Below, one piece after another: positions 47,374 to 57,338 of a stretch of 64,000 bases of DNA; position 1 is the stretch's first letter, and each line of letters begins with the position of its first letter. The notes beneath the pieces were generated by a model. It worked only from the letters and a program-made list of their open reading frames with translations, made no database searches and had not been told where the DNA came from. Source of the stretch: Acidobacteriota bacterium (GTDB taxonomy: Bacteria > Acidobacteriota > Blastocatellia > Chloracidobacteriales > JADJPF01); NCBI GenBank assembly GCA_016213785.1, contig JACQZQ010000103.1:58356-122355 (forward strand), in the 5' to 3' direction. The position numbers and the translations under genes were made by a program.

Positions 47374-47919
47374 ATGTCGGCTACAGCAAGTATTTTTCCT
47401 GCTACTTTAGAGCAAAGAATTGATGAAATAACTAAAATTAGAGAGGCTTTAATTAAAGAAGCAAGTTTAGATGGTGATATAGAACCCAGCAATGGTTGGT
47501 CTATTAGCGAAATTTTATTTCACTTACACGTAGTTGAAAAAAGTTTTTTAAAAATAATGGACGTGTTATTAAACTCTCCCAAAGTAGAAAACAAATCTGA
47601 TGAATATTTACGTACAGAATGGCAATTTATTGGTCAATTTGTTAGCAATAGAGATACAAAAATAGAAGCACCTGATATGGTAAAACCAATTAATGCCCCT
47701 TCGTTAGAAGAATCTATTCACCTTTTATCAGAATCTCGCGCAAGCCTTCTTCAATACTTAAAAACTATTACATTAGATCAGCTACGTTGTGTAGAAATGG
47801 AGCACCCTGTAAAGCATTTAGGCTTAACAATTAGCGGGCCTGGGTGGGTTTCATTTTTAGGCCATCATGAGCTACGTCACCTTGAACAAATTAAAGAATT
47901 AAAACAAACTAGTAAATAA
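47374..47919 (+). CDS. DinB-family protein, paralog 2
   Basis: 181 residues, ATG start behind AAGGAG. Same layout as its neighbours: FPATLEQRIDEI opening, His50 (ILFHLHVVEK), His165 and His169 (GHHELRHLEQ). The spacing of the three His is identical in all three paralogs, so all probably bind metal. It lies 27 bases before paralog 3 and is likely co-transcribed with it. Confidence 0.9.
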   Translation: MSATASIFPATLEQRIDEITKIREALIKEASLDGDIEPSNGWSISEILFHLHVVEKSFLKIMDVLLNSPKVENKSDEYLRTEWQFIGQFVSNRDTKIEAPDMVKPINAPSLEESIHLLSESRASLLQYLKTITLDQLRCVEMEHPVKHLGLTISGPGWVSFLGHHELRHLEQIKELKQTSK

Positions 47920-47946
47920 TTTATTAAAAAATTAAGGAGCAAATTA

Positions 47947-48486
47947 ATGTCAAATGCATTAGAAGTATTTCCAGCCACATTAGAACAACATATAGATGAA
48001 CTAGCAGCGGCTCGAGAATGTTTATTAGCTGAGATTAGCGATGGAGTTGACGTTAAACCTTCGTCAGGATGGTCAGTAGGTGAAGTTGCTTATCATGTTC
48101 ACTTAACAGAAAAAACCATTACTGGAGGATTAGCAGCAACTCTATCTCAAGGAAAAAGAGAAGAAAGAAGATCTGATGAACATCTAAAAGCAGAATGGGA
48201 AGGAATTGCTGATAGAGTTCCTAAAAGAGATAATAAGATAGTAGCCCCAGAACCATTACAACCGCTTAATGCCCCTGCTTTAAGCGAGACAGTAAATTTA
48301 TTAAAAGATTCCAGTAAAGCTTTAGCAGATTTTCTAAGAACCACAACAATTGATGATTTAGCTTCTATTTCTATGCCTCACCCAATACATAAAGATATGC
48401 TTATTAGCGGACTTGGCTGGCTTTCTCTTGTAGCTCGTCATGACTTACGCCATTTAGCACAAATTAAAGAAGTTAAACAAGCTTAA
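47947..48486 (+). CDS. DinB-family protein, paralog 3
   Basis: 179 residues behind AAGGAG. FPATLEQHIDEL opening, His50 (VAYHVHLTEK), His165 and His169 (ARHDLRHLAQ). The last of the tandem trio; a terminator hairpin follows. Its divergence from the others (for example in the Lys/Glu-rich middle) suggests the duplications are not recent. Confidence 0.9.
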   Translation: MSNALEVFPATLEQHIDELAAARECLLAEISDGVDVKPSSGWSVGEVAYHVHLTEKTITGGLAATLSQGKREERRSDEHLKAEWEGIADRVPKRDNKIVAPEPLQPLNAPALSETVNLLKDSSKALADFLRTTTIDDLASISMPHPIHKDMLISGLGWLSLVARHDLRHLAQIKEVKQA

Positions 48487-48501
48487 AATAATCATCTCTG
48501 A

Positions 48502-48546
48502 CCTTAAAAAGACGCTTAAGCTCTGACCTAAAGCGCCTTTTTAAGG
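48502..48546 (+). terminator. Terminator after the DinB trio
   Basis: 16-base stem with one mismatch: CCTTAAAAAGACGCTT (48502-48517) pairs with AAGCGCCTTTTTAAGG (48531-48546), loop 13 bases, 15 bases after the stop of DinB paralog 3. Confidence 0.6.
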
Positions 48547-48646
48547 ATTTAAGGATTAAAGGATTCAAAAAGTCAATTTATCTATAAATTTTAACTCTTA
48601 AGGCTTATTAAACTTAGCCTTAGAATCAAAATTAAAAACTAGAATT

Positions 48647-49585
48647 ATGCCTACATTAAAAGAAAGACTTGAAGGTGCACTTTTAGGATTACTTATTGGT
48701 GATGCCTTAGGTGTTCCTTATGAATTTAATCAACCTAACGTACTCCCTCCTTTATCAGACTTAGAGTTTATTCCCCCAAAAGGGTTTCATCGCTCTCATG
48801 AAGGGGTTTTACCTGGAACTTGGTCAGATGACGGTGCACAAGCCTTAGTGTTACTGGCTTCGCTACTAGATTGCCAAAAAATGGACTTAAATGATTTTGC
48901 TAAAGGTTTAGTTGACTGGTATGAAACAGGCTATATGGCGGTAGATGGAAAGGTTTTCGATGTAGGGATTCAAACGGCCTCAGCCATTAGAAAATTAATT
49001 AGAGGTGTTAAGCCAGAAAAAGCGGCCACTGATGACGAACAATCTAATGGTAATGGGTCGCTTATGAGAGTTTTACCCTTAGCACTTTGGCATAAAGGCT
49101 CAGATAGTGATTTAGTAAATGATGCTCATAAACAATCTTTAGTTACACATGCACATATTCGCTCACAAGTGTGTTGTGCGCTCTACTCTTTATGGGCAAG
49201 GCGAATTATTGAAGGTGCTCTGCAAGCTTGGGAAGAAGCAACAACTACTTTACGTCAAATTTATGGAATTGATTCTCCTGAAACTTGTGAAATGGACTAT
49301 TATATTCGCCCAGATAAAGTAGCAGAAGGTCAAGGAAGTGGTTATGTAGTAGATTGCCTAGGTTCTGCTAGAATGGTAATGAGTGCAGGTAGCTATGAAG
49401 CTGTTGTAAAAGCAGCAGTAGCACTAGGTAGAGACACTGACACTACAGCTTGTGTAGCAGGCGGTATTGCTGGGCTTCGCGACGGAATAGGTGGAATTCC
49501 TGAACGTTGGTTAAAAAATCTACGCGGAAAAGAAATCTATGAACCTGAGTTAAAAAAACTAATCGCTTGGAGAACCAGTAAATAA
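48647..49585 (+). CDS. ADP-ribosylglycohydrolase (DraG/ARH family)
   Basis: 312 residues. Opening GALLGLLIGDALGVPYEF, first metal motif WSDDGAQ (about 59-65), NGNGSLMRVLPLAL, and second metal motif LGRDTDTTACVAGGIAG (about 258-274). Both Mg/Mn-binding Asp clusters are intact, so it should remove ADP-ribose from proteins or small molecules. No ADP-ribosyltransferase (DraT) gene is visible nearby. It ends one base before the convergent GT39-like gene. Confidence 0.93.
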   Translation: MPTLKERLEGALLGLLIGDALGVPYEFNQPNVLPPLSDLEFIPPKGFHRSHEGVLPGTWSDDGAQALVLLASLLDCQKMDLNDFAKGLVDWYETGYMAVDGKVFDVGIQTASAIRKLIRGVKPEKAATDDEQSNGNGSLMRVLPLALWHKGSDSDLVNDAHKQSLVTHAHIRSQVCCALYSLWARRIIEGALQAWEEATTTLRQIYGIDSPETCEMDYYIRPDKVAEGQGSGYVVDCLGSARMVMSAGSYEAVVKAAVALGRDTDTTACVAGGIAGLRDGIGGIPERWLKNLRGKEIYEPELKKLIAWRTSK

Positions 49586-49586
49586 A

Positions 49587-51311
49587 CTATTCACAGCCTT
49601 TAATAGCATAATATCTTTTTATAACATCAGGCTCTTCACCTAATTCTATAAATGCAACTTTGCGATCTGAATAATACTTAATAAGTCTACAGTTTTCCTC
49701 AAAACTCATACTTCTTGCCCAAATAACTTTAGAGTTATCAATATCAGCTTCATTATAAACCCATTCATTATGAATAGTGCTAGGTAAATACTTAACTAAA
49801 ATCAAATAGCGATCATTTCCTTCGCTTAGTTTTGAAATTATTTCTTGCCGCTTAACCATCCAAGTTGGGAGATAGGCTTTTGGTACTTCCCAATAAGCAG
49901 GATTAACACAAGCAAACGGATCTGTTTTTAAGCTTATTGGTAGTAAAATCAACAAAATACAGTAAAGAGGAACCATCCAAACCATTAATCTACCTACAGG
50001 TTTATTTTTCCAACGTAAATAGGAAACTCGCCTCATAGATTGCAAAACCAAAAAATAAACTAAACAAGTTGCTGGGGCCATATAATGAGGAAAACTAATT
50101 AATACCTGTAACATTCCTACTAATAAGATTACTAGGTTTAGCAAAGCAAATTTTACCCAAAAATTCTTTCTTAATAAGGGTAAAGCTATTAATAAAATTG
50201 AGAAGGATATCCCAAGAAAAAAGCTCCATAAATTTTTTAGTTTTATAAATGAATAGCTAATTAAATTACTTAATCCTTTATTTAAATTATATAAATTAAG
50301 AAACATCTCTTCTGCGACTAACTCAAATTCCTTATGGTTAAACTTTACTTGACGAGGCTCAAACCAAAGAAAATTAGATACATTAGCATAAATGTTTTCA
50401 TATAATTGAAAAGGCATAAGCCAAACTTTACCAGTGATTACAAAATTGTAATAGCCTATCATAAAGCCTATTACTAGCAAGATTATAGCTAATGGTAAAA
50501 TTATTTCTTTAAGTAAAACCTTAAATTGAGGAGATTTTTTCCCTTTCATCCAAAATAATAGGTAGATTATTGCTGGTAGGCTAAATATAAAACCTTCATA
50601 AGGACGACTATTAGCTAAAATGCCTAGCCCAAGGCCAAATAGTAAAGAATTAAACCATTTAGGTTCTTTTATGATTTTGCGAAGTGCGCCCAAGAGTATT
50701 GCGCCCCCTGTGGCAGCAACAGCACCTCCCCAAAAATTCTGACTCCAATAGCTAAAAAGCCCTAGCTTTAAGATCATTAAAAAGCCGCCCATTAGTGCCC
50801 AACGAGGTTTAATCCAAACTTGGAGCATCCAACAGGTAGAAGCACAAGCTAGTGCCATGCTAAACCACACGCCTACAATAGGATAACCAGTTAACACTTG
50901 GCCTAAAGCTAAAATTAAACCTTGTCCTGGTGGATATTTTGACATGTAGCTAGGTTGTTGTATTACATAAAATGTCTCAAAATGTTTCCACATTGGATGA
51001 GGAGGGTTTGTAAGTCTAGCGTGTGCAAAAGTGTCTGCTGCTAGTAAATAGCTATATTCGTCGTGTACATAGGGAATAGGCCAATAAAAGAGAAAAGAAA
51101 CACTAGCAGCACCAATAAAAGCAAGTAGTGCAACTAAAAGAAGGCTTAGTTGTTTTTTTTGAGCTATTTTGTCAAAAGATTTTTCTAAGTTGCGTAAATA
51201 TTGATAATTAAAAGGAAAAACTAAAGCGATTAGCAACAAAACTATAAAGCCAAACTGTTTAAAGTTCTGGCAAATAGCGCCTTCTGTTGTAAATTCAGGA
51301 AGTTGTATCAT
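49587..51311 (-). CDS. GT39-like integral membrane glycosyltransferase
   Basis: 574 residues with about 11 membrane segments and a short soluble C-terminus. The first external loop has the acidic pair of GT-C enzymes (VHDEYSYLLAADTFA, near residues 83-97) and PSYMSKYPPGQGL, typical of ArnT/PMT-like proteins using polyprenyl-phosphate sugars. Acceptor unknown. It lies upstream of a hairpin that separates it from the dehydrogenase pair. Confidence 0.8.
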   Translation of the reverse strand: MIQLPEFTTEGAICQNFKQFGFIVLLLIALVFPFNYQYLRNLEKSFDKIAQKKQLSLLLVALLAFIGAASVSFLFYWPIPYVHDEYSYLLAADTFAHARLTNPPHPMWKHFETFYVIQQPSYMSKYPPGQGLILALGQVLTGYPIVGVWFSMALACASTCWMLQVWIKPRWALMGGFLMILKLGLFSYWSQNFWGGAVAATGGAILLGALRKIIKEPKWFNSLLFGLGLGILANSRPYEGFIFSLPAIIYLLFWMKGKKSPQFKVLLKEIILPLAIILLVIGFMIGYYNFVITGKVWLMPFQLYENIYANVSNFLWFEPRQVKFNHKEFELVAEEMFLNLYNLNKGLSNLISYSFIKLKNLWSFFLGISFSILLIALPLLRKNFWVKFALLNLVILLVGMLQVLISFPHYMAPATCLVYFLVLQSMRRVSYLRWKNKPVGRLMVWMVPLYCILLILLPISLKTDPFACVNPAYWEVPKAYLPTWMVKRQEIISKLSEGNDRYLILVKYLPSTIHNEWVYNEADIDNSKVIWARSMSFEENCRLIKYYSDRKVAFIELGEEPDVIKRYYAIKGCE

Positions 51312-51342
51312 CAGCTTTATCCTGAATAATTATGTTTTAAGA

Positions 51343-51365
51343 ATACTTCTTATTCCAAGAAGTAT
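51343..51365 (-). terminator. Terminator after the MDR dehydrogenase pair
   Basis: Perfect 9-base stem ATACTTCTT / AAGAAGTAT, 5-base loop, 17 bases beyond the stop of the minus-strand dehydrogenase at 51382, with a T-rich stretch after it in that direction. Confidence 0.5.
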
Positions 51366-51381
51366 GTTTAGATAATATAAC

Positions 51382-52410
51382 TTAAAATACCACTACAGAT
51401 TTTAATGTATCTCCAACTTGAGCCATTAAATTAAAAGCTTTTTGTGTTTCTTCAATACTAAAGCGATCTGTAACTAATTTATCTGCTGTGATAATTCGAC
51501 GAGAAATTAAATCTAGTGCATCACGGGTATCAAAAGGGCCACAAGAATAACTAGAAACTAGTGTAATTTCATTGAAATAGAGGTGATAAGGTTCTATTTC
51601 CATTTTTTCCCCAGGTGCAGAACCCATAAAAAATACTACAGTGCTACCCTTAGCAGCACATTCAATCCCTAGTTTCATTACACTTGGGCTAGGAGGCCCA
51701 ACAATAACAATATCTGCCATTTCGCCATCAGTAAGGCGGCTAACTGCTTCACGAAGATCTTCTTTACTAGCATTGATTACTGCATCAGCACCTAAATCTA
51801 ATGCCATTTGACAGCGAGACTCTACTAAATCAGCACCTATTATTTGTTGAGCACCATAGTGTTTAGCCAAAATAACATTAAGCTGCCCCATAATACCTAA
51901 GCCAATTTGTAAAACTCTTTCACCACCTTTAATTTGAGCACGCTTAAAAGATCTGACAGAACAAGCTGTTGGTTCAATTAATGCCCCATCTTCAAAAGAA
52001 ACATGATCAGGAAGTTTTAGAGTATCAACACGTAAATTTAATTCTGAGACTAAAAAATATTCTGCAATACCTCCAGGTTTTAAGCCCGTTTTTTTCCAGG
52101 TAATACAGGTTGAAAAACAACCTTTACGGCATTGTTTACAAGTAAAACAAGGGGCATGGTGATGAACAAAAACACGATCCCCAACCTTAAAATCTGTAAT
52201 TTCTGAACCAATAACAGCAATTTCCCCAGCAGGTTCATGGCCTAGTACAATAGGAGCTTTTTTTCGGATATACCAAGGAGTAACATCTCCCGAACAAATA
52301 CCGCAGGCTTTTACTTTAACTAAGGCTTCGCGGGGGCCGACTTCAGGGATAGGCATTTCTTCAATGCGAATATCATTGAAATCATAAAGACGAGCGACTT
52401 TCATTAACAT
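51382..52410 (-). CDS. Zinc-type MDR dehydrogenase (second of pair)
   Basis: 342 residues; an ATG two codons further in (52404) is also possible. Medium-chain dehydrogenase: catalytic zinc ligands in KACGICSGD and GHEPAGE, a Cys-rich structural lobe (CFTCKQCRKGCFSTC), and a Rossmann glycine motif GLGIMGQL. Oxidises an alcohol or polyol with NAD(P). It begins six bases after the stop of the related dehydrogenase upstream, so the two form an operon and may act in sequence on a sugar or polyol. Confidence 0.88.
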   Translation of the reverse strand: MLMKVARLYDFNDIRIEEMPIPEVGPREALVKVKACGICSGDVTPWYIRKKAPIVLGHEPAGEIAVIGSEITDFKVGDRVFVHHHAPCFTCKQCRKGCFSTCITWKKTGLKPGGIAEYFLVSELNLRVDTLKLPDHVSFEDGALIEPTACSVRSFKRAQIKGGERVLQIGLGIMGQLNVILAKHYGAQQIIGADLVESRCQMALDLGADAVINASKEDLREAVSRLTDGEMADIVIVGPPSPSVMKLGIECAAKGSTVVFFMGSAPGEKMEIEPYHLYFNEITLVSSYSCGPFDTRDALDLISRRIITADKLVTDRFSIEETQKAFNLMAQVGDTLKSVVVF

Positions 52411-52416
52411 ATTTTC

Positions 52417-53448
52417 TTAGGGAATAACTGCATATTTAATGCAATCACCTTTCTGTAGTAGCGAAAAAACTTCATCTAATTGATCTAATGGGTAAGTATC
52501 AGTAATTAAGCTATTAGCTAAGAGTTTACCTTCAGCTAGTAACTCATAAGCTTGCCTAACAGAATTGCGGGTTAAGTGGAAAGGACTACGTAGAGTAATT
52601 TGATCATAATGTAAGCGTTGAGTATCAAAGGTAACGGTTGTACCTGGCTTGCAACCACCAAATAAAACTACTTCTCCACCACGTCTAGCAATATTTATAG
52701 CCGATTCCCAAACAGAAGGAGTACCAGTGCATTCTACAACTACATCGGCTCCACGACCTTGAGTAGCTTCTAAAATCATTTCACGGGCTTGTGGTTGGCC
52801 TGCATTAAAATCAATTACTCTATAAGCATTAAGCTTACGAGCAATTTCTAAACGGTAGGGACGACGGCCTAAAATAATTACTCTTTTTAAGCCTAGAGCT
52901 TGTAAGGCTAATAAATGTAGAAGACCTATTGCGCCTGATCCTATTACAACTACTGTATCATCTTCACGTAGCTTTAACATACTTAGACCATGCATAACAC
53001 AAGCAAGAGGTTCAAGTACAGCAGCTTCTTGGAAAGAGAGTTTATTAGGCTTTTCAAACATATTTTGAGCCACTACATGAGAAGGAACTTTAATATATTC
53101 TGCATAAGCTCCTAAAGTATAGTTTTCCATTACAGAAGCACAAATATTTTCTTGTCCTCGAACACAATAATAACAATGCCCACAAGGCCCAGAAGGAGCA
53201 GACATAACGGGATCGCCTTCACGAAAACCTTTTACATTGCGGCCAATTTGGGCAATTTCACCAGAAAATTCATGTCCAAAAAGTGCAGGAAGAGGGAATT
53301 TAGGGTGTCCTCTTAAGAAAGTTTTTAAGTCAGTCCCGCAAGTAAGTGCAGCTCGTACTTTTACTAGTACTTCACCTTCTCCCGGTGAGGGAGTTTCTAT
53401 TTCTCTTAACTCAATTTGCCCTGGTTTAATTAATAAATTAGCCCGCAT
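52417..53448 (-). CDS. Zinc-type MDR dehydrogenase (first of pair)
   Basis: 343 residues from ATG 53448; an upstream TTG at 53475 would add nine atypical residues. Catalytic zinc ligands in AALTCGTDLK and GHEFSGE, the full structural-zinc lobe CGHCYYCVRGQENIC, and Rossmann motif GSGAIGLL. Resembles threonine/sorbitol-type dehydrogenases. The paired gene downstream is a paralog, suggesting two related oxidations or alternative substrates. Confidence 0.9.
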   Translation of the reverse strand: MRANLLIKPGQIELREIETPSPGEGEVLVKVRAALTCGTDLKTFLRGHPKFPLPALFGHEFSGEIAQIGRNVKGFREGDPVMSAPSGPCGHCYYCVRGQENICASVMENYTLGAYAEYIKVPSHVVAQNMFEKPNKLSFQEAAVLEPLACVMHGLSMLKLREDDTVVVIGSGAIGLLHLLALQALGLKRVIILGRRPYRLEIARKLNAYRVIDFNAGQPQAREMILEATQGRGADVVVECTGTPSVWESAINIARRGGEVVLFGGCKPGTTVTFDTQRLHYDQITLRSPFHLTRNSVRQAYELLAEGKLLANSLITDTYPLDQLDEVFSLLQKGDCIKYAVIP

Positions 53449-53989
53449 ATAACTGTAAGTAGAAAGAACTATCAAAAGTCTTTATTTTAATTTTATAATT
53501 TAGCTTTCTACTATTAATCTCCTTAGGTGACAATCGCTAAAGTAATTTAGTTTTGACTGTATTAGGTTTGCAAAAAAATTTAGAATTTTTTGCAATAAAG
53601 CGATGTCATTATGCATAATCAAGAAAAAATTCACAATCCATCCCTGCGCTAAGGCTGTTTAAGCCTAGCAATTAGCTGTTGTGTTTTGGTTATAGTTCAC
53701 ATTATATTTAATAAACTCTGTTAACAATAATTAAGTTTGATCTTTATCTTGTCTGAATATAAATAAAAAGTGTAGTATAAGTGTTATCAAAATTTTTTAG
53801 ATCCGCTTAAGTTGATATTTGTTAACAAGTTTGTAAAATAAAAAAGCGCAAAAAGATTTGTTGTAGGTTAAGCAACTAGTTAAAGATTTCCTTACGCCGG
53901 AAAAACTACAACAAAATGAAGTTAGTTTAAAACAAAGATATTTAAGTAGATTAAATTAAAATATTTAATCTATCAAAAACTATTAACCC
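53449..53989. other. Divergent intergenic region, about 540 bases
   Basis: The largest spacer between two intact genes apart from the decayed-permease and 62.7-63.1 kb regions. AT-rich; I found no RNA gene, IS end or reading frame with a ribosome site. Several TTG...TATAAA-like boxes near 53735-53790 could be promoters for the FHA-protease gene, none convincing. Confidence 0.4.
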
Positions 53990-55549
53990 ATGGCAAGTTT
54001 AATGTTAGTTTCCCTTTCTGGTAAAGAAAAGGGGAAGACTTATATTTTCGATAAAGAAACAGTTCGTATTGGTACAGATAAGGGTTGTGATCTACTTATT
54101 CCAAAAGGAGAAAGTAGTGAAGATCTAGATAATTTTATTGCAGCCGAAATTCTATGTAAATCAAGTGGGTTTCAATTAACTTGGCATAATAATGAAAAAT
54201 GTTCTATATCTATTAATGATAATTCTATAAGCCAACTTCCTAGTGATAATAATAATTTAGAGCTACAAGATGGAGATTTGTTAGGTTTTCGACATAAATC
54301 TAAAGAATCTCGCTACTCAATGCATGTAGTTGAAGATAAATCTATAATTCCTCAACCAAAAAAACAACTTCCTAAACCAGAAGAACATTTATTCCCAGAA
54401 GTAGATGTAGTTGGTCATATTCATCCACTTACTGCAACTCGCTTTCTTAAAGGCTTAGTATCTGGGCTATGGGCAGAAATCCCTAGTAGTTTTAAGGTTT
54501 TCTGTTTGCTTATGACTATATTAGTTCTTGGAGGAGGTGTTTTTTCTTTAAGCTATGTGCTTAAAACATTAAACGATCAATCAACTGATATAAGCAAGCT
54601 TGTTGAAGAAAAAGAGCGTAATTTAGCTACAATAAAAGTCTTAGAAGAAAAAAACCGTAAATTAATAGAATCCTGGGAAAAAGACCGTATTAAGTATAAT
54701 TTAGCTCAAACCATTAATGAGACTTATCAAAATGGTGTATGTTTAATCCAAGGTGTTTATACTTATATAAACCCTCAAACAGGAGCGCAACTTCGCTATT
54801 TAGATAATGCGTTTAATAACCGTCCTTTGCTTGATGAAAATGGACAACAAAATGTTAGTTTTGATGGTACTGGAGCCTTATTTTATGAAAGTTTTTCAGG
54901 TACAGGTTTTTTAATTGGCGAAGGTGAAGTACTTACTAACCGTCACGTAGTCCACCCTTGGTGGCGAGATGAGACTGATAGGATAATAATTGCTCAGGGT
55001 GGTAAGCCTCAGTTAGTTGAGCTTTATGCTTTTTTCCCTGGAATTAAGCCCCGCTTTGAGCTTAGCGTAAAGGCCTTTTCTAAGGAAAACGATGTAGCAA
55101 TATCTACTTTTGAACAAGGCGATGCAGCAATCCCTAAACTACCGTTAAATCCAGTTAATGAAGCCGCAGCAATCGGCCAACCTATGGTTTTAATTGGTTA
55201 TCCTACTGGAGTAGATGGCTTAATTGAACGTCTTGATGACAAAGTTAAAAATGAGATAAATAGAAAAGCCTTCTCACCTGAAGAAAGAATTAAAGAAGTA
55301 GCTGAACGAGGGCTTATTCACCCGTTAATTAGCCAAGGCCATATTAATGGCTTAAATGCTGGGCGGATAATTCATGATGCTGCAACGACAGAAGGTGGTT
55401 CGGGTAGCCCTATTTTTAATAGTGAAGGTGAAGTAATTGGAATCAATTCATCAATTATAACTACAGATCGTGGTGTACCAGTTCAAGGCTCAAACCTTGG
55501 TATTCCAATTCGCTTTGCTTTAGAGCTAAAAAAAGACTCTAAAAACTAA
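53990..55549 (+). CDS. FHA domain - membrane segment - trypsin-like protease
   Basis: 519 residues. Residues 1-~115 look like an FHA fold (SLSGKEKGKTYIFDKETVRIG opening region and LELQDGDLLGF close), with part of the phosphothreonine-binding surface unclear. A membrane segment at about 169-192 is followed by a coiled coil (about 198-225). A trypsin/HtrA-like protease domain (about 290-515) has His ~319 (TNRHVV), Asp ~368 (ENDVAIS) and Ser ~471 (GGSGSP). The FHA would be cytoplasmic and the protease extracytoplasmic. No PDZ domain is seen. This suggests transmembrane coupling of phospho-signalling to proteolysis. Confidence 0.85.
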   Translation: MASLMLVSLSGKEKGKTYIFDKETVRIGTDKGCDLLIPKGESSEDLDNFIAAEILCKSSGFQLTWHNNEKCSISINDNSISQLPSDNNNLELQDGDLLGFRHKSKESRYSMHVVEDKSIIPQPKKQLPKPEEHLFPEVDVVGHIHPLTATRFLKGLVSGLWAEIPSSFKVFCLLMTILVLGGGVFSLSYVLKTLNDQSTDISKLVEEKERNLATIKVLEEKNRKLIESWEKDRIKYNLAQTINETYQNGVCLIQGVYTYINPQTGAQLRYLDNAFNNRPLLDENGQQNVSFDGTGALFYESFSGTGFLIGEGEVLTNRHVVHPWWRDETDRIIIAQGGKPQLVELYAFFPGIKPRFELSVKAFSKENDVAISTFEQGDAAIPKLPLNPVNEAAAIGQPMVLIGYPTGVDGLIERLDDKVKNEINRKAFSPEERIKEVAERGLIHPLISQGHINGLNAGRIIHDAATTEGGSGSPIFNSEGEVIGINSSIITTDRGVPVQGSNLGIPIRFALELKKDSKN

Positions 55550-55561
55550 CCTGGACATATT

Positions 55562-57160
55562 TTGCTAAATAATTATAAAACTTATAACTTATATAAAATA
55601 ATAGCAATTCTCTTTTTTATCTTGGCTAGTTGTTTAATACTTAATGATCGCTTTAATTGGTTTGATGATTCTTACTACATAATGCTAGCTAAAGCACTAG
55701 CTAATGGGCAAGGTTACTATGATATTAACTTACCTACACCTCAACTACATAAATTATTTCCTCCTGGTCTATCAGTATTTTTAACTATACCTAGTTGGTT
55801 TAATTTTGAGCTAAAAACAAGCATTATAATTTTTAAACTAATGTTAATTGCTTGTGGAGCAATTGGTTTAGCTACTTTTGTGTATTTAGCAAGACAAGAA
55901 GGCTATAGAGAACCAACTATTACTTATTCAGTTATTATTTCAGCTACTTCTATTGCTATGATTGGACATAATGTTAGAGTAGCATCTGAAATGCTCTATA
56001 TTCTCTTATCAATACTAGCTCTAATCTCTCTAAATCATTATGAGCAAGCACCTAAAATATCTCGCTATTTATTTCTATCTGCATTCCTTATAGTAGCATC
56101 TTTACTTACTCGATCTATAGGAATATTTCTACTTCCTGCAATTTTTATTTCTTGGGCTATTAAGCGAGAGTTTACTAAAATAGCTTTACTCTTTTCTCTA
56201 GTAATTTTGCTATTAACGCCTTGGGTAATTTTAACTAAGAAAACAGGAGCAGGTGGAACAAGTCGCTATCTAACTGATATGTGGGTTCAATATGAAAATA
56301 CAGATAATAGTGCTAAGTCAAGCCCTGGAAAAGCAATTATCAATAAGTTAAAAGAAAATACGTTATTAATAGCAACAAAAGAAATTCCTAGGATTATTTT
56401 TTCTATTTCAGCTAGTTCATTTGTGCTTGATAATTATTGGGCAAATTTATTCTCACTACCAATTCGCATTTTTATTACTCTTTTGGTTTTTGTGCCTATA
56501 TTTTTACAACTCAGACATAGAATAAGAATCAGTACACTTTACCTGTTTTTTTATCTAGGAGTACTTTTAATTTGGCCTTGGGAACCTAGCCGCTTTTTAA
56601 TTCCATTAATCCCTTTTTTAATACTATCTTTTTTTACTTCTCTTGAATTATTAACTGAGTGGCTAAAAAATAAGCTTTCATTAGATAACGCTAAGTTACT
56701 TCCTAAAGCTATTTCACTGGTAGTTATTTTCTTAGTTATATCCCATTTTACTAGTAATATTAGGCTTATACAGATAGTTTGGAAAAGTGGAGACTATACG
56801 TTTGAGGCAGCAAAATTTTGGCAAGACACACAAAGTGCTTATAGTTGGGTAAGTAAAAATCTCCCTAAAAATATAGTCTTGGGCTGTGTTCCTGCACTTG
56901 AGGCTTATGCTTATCTTTATACTGAACGTAAATCCATTGCTCTGCCTACTAACCCTATTTTTTGTAAAGAAGTAAGTTATATTATTTTTGTAGATGAAAA
57001 GTTAGTTAATAACAATAAAGATGGTCAATCTTTAAGTGATTTTCAAAACCTAATTAAACGTGCAGGTAGTGATAGTTTCTTAAAATTAGTTTATAGTAAT
57101 GATACTGTAAAAGTTTTTATTATAGATCAAGATGAGTTAAAAAGACTTTTGGACGGTTAA
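55562..57160 (+). CDS. GT39-like integral membrane glycosyltransferase
   Basis: 532 residues from a TTG start 12 bases after the FHA-protease stop. About 11 membrane segments. The first loop has the acidic pair NWFDDSYYIMLAKALANG and LHKLFPPGLSVFL, the GT-C pattern shared with the protein at 49587. A short soluble C-terminus follows. Likely transfers a sugar from a polyprenyl-phosphate donor on the outer face of the inner membrane; co-transcribed with the FHA-protease. Confidence 0.78.
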   Translation: MLNNYKTYNLYKIIAILFFILASCLILNDRFNWFDDSYYIMLAKALANGQGYYDINLPTPQLHKLFPPGLSVFLTIPSWFNFELKTSIIIFKLMLIACGAIGLATFVYLARQEGYREPTITYSVIISATSIAMIGHNVRVASEMLYILLSILALISLNHYEQAPKISRYLFLSAFLIVASLLTRSIGIFLLPAIFISWAIKREFTKIALLFSLVILLLTPWVILTKKTGAGGTSRYLTDMWVQYENTDNSAKSSPGKAIINKLKENTLLIATKEIPRIIFSISASSFVLDNYWANLFSLPIRIFITLLVFVPIFLQLRHRIRISTLYLFFYLGVLLIWPWEPSRFLIPLIPFLILSFFTSLELLTEWLKNKLSLDNAKLLPKAISLVVIFLVISHFTSNIRLIQIVWKSGDYTFEAAKFWQDTQSAYSWVSKNLPKNIVLGCVPALEAYAYLYTERKSIALPTNPIFCKEVSYIIFVDEKLVNNNKDGQSLSDFQNLIKRAGSDSFLKLVYSNDTVKVFIIDQDELKRLLDG

Positions 57161-57338
57161 GGCTAAAAACGTCAAGAAAAATTCCTATACGCCTTGATCC
57201 AAAATAGAAACTTTAACGTTAAAGTGCTAAAATAATCAAAACATAAAATAGCCTAAAATAAAAAAACGATTTATCACTAAAATCAACAAATATATTGCTT
57301 TAGCAAGCAAGCTATTGACGCAGAAAAAGGGGGTTAAG

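Noticed and set aside
53476..53989. Possible tRNA or small RNA gene in the longest spacer
   Set aside because: No cloverleaf, CCA end or stable GC-rich hairpin was visible by eye.
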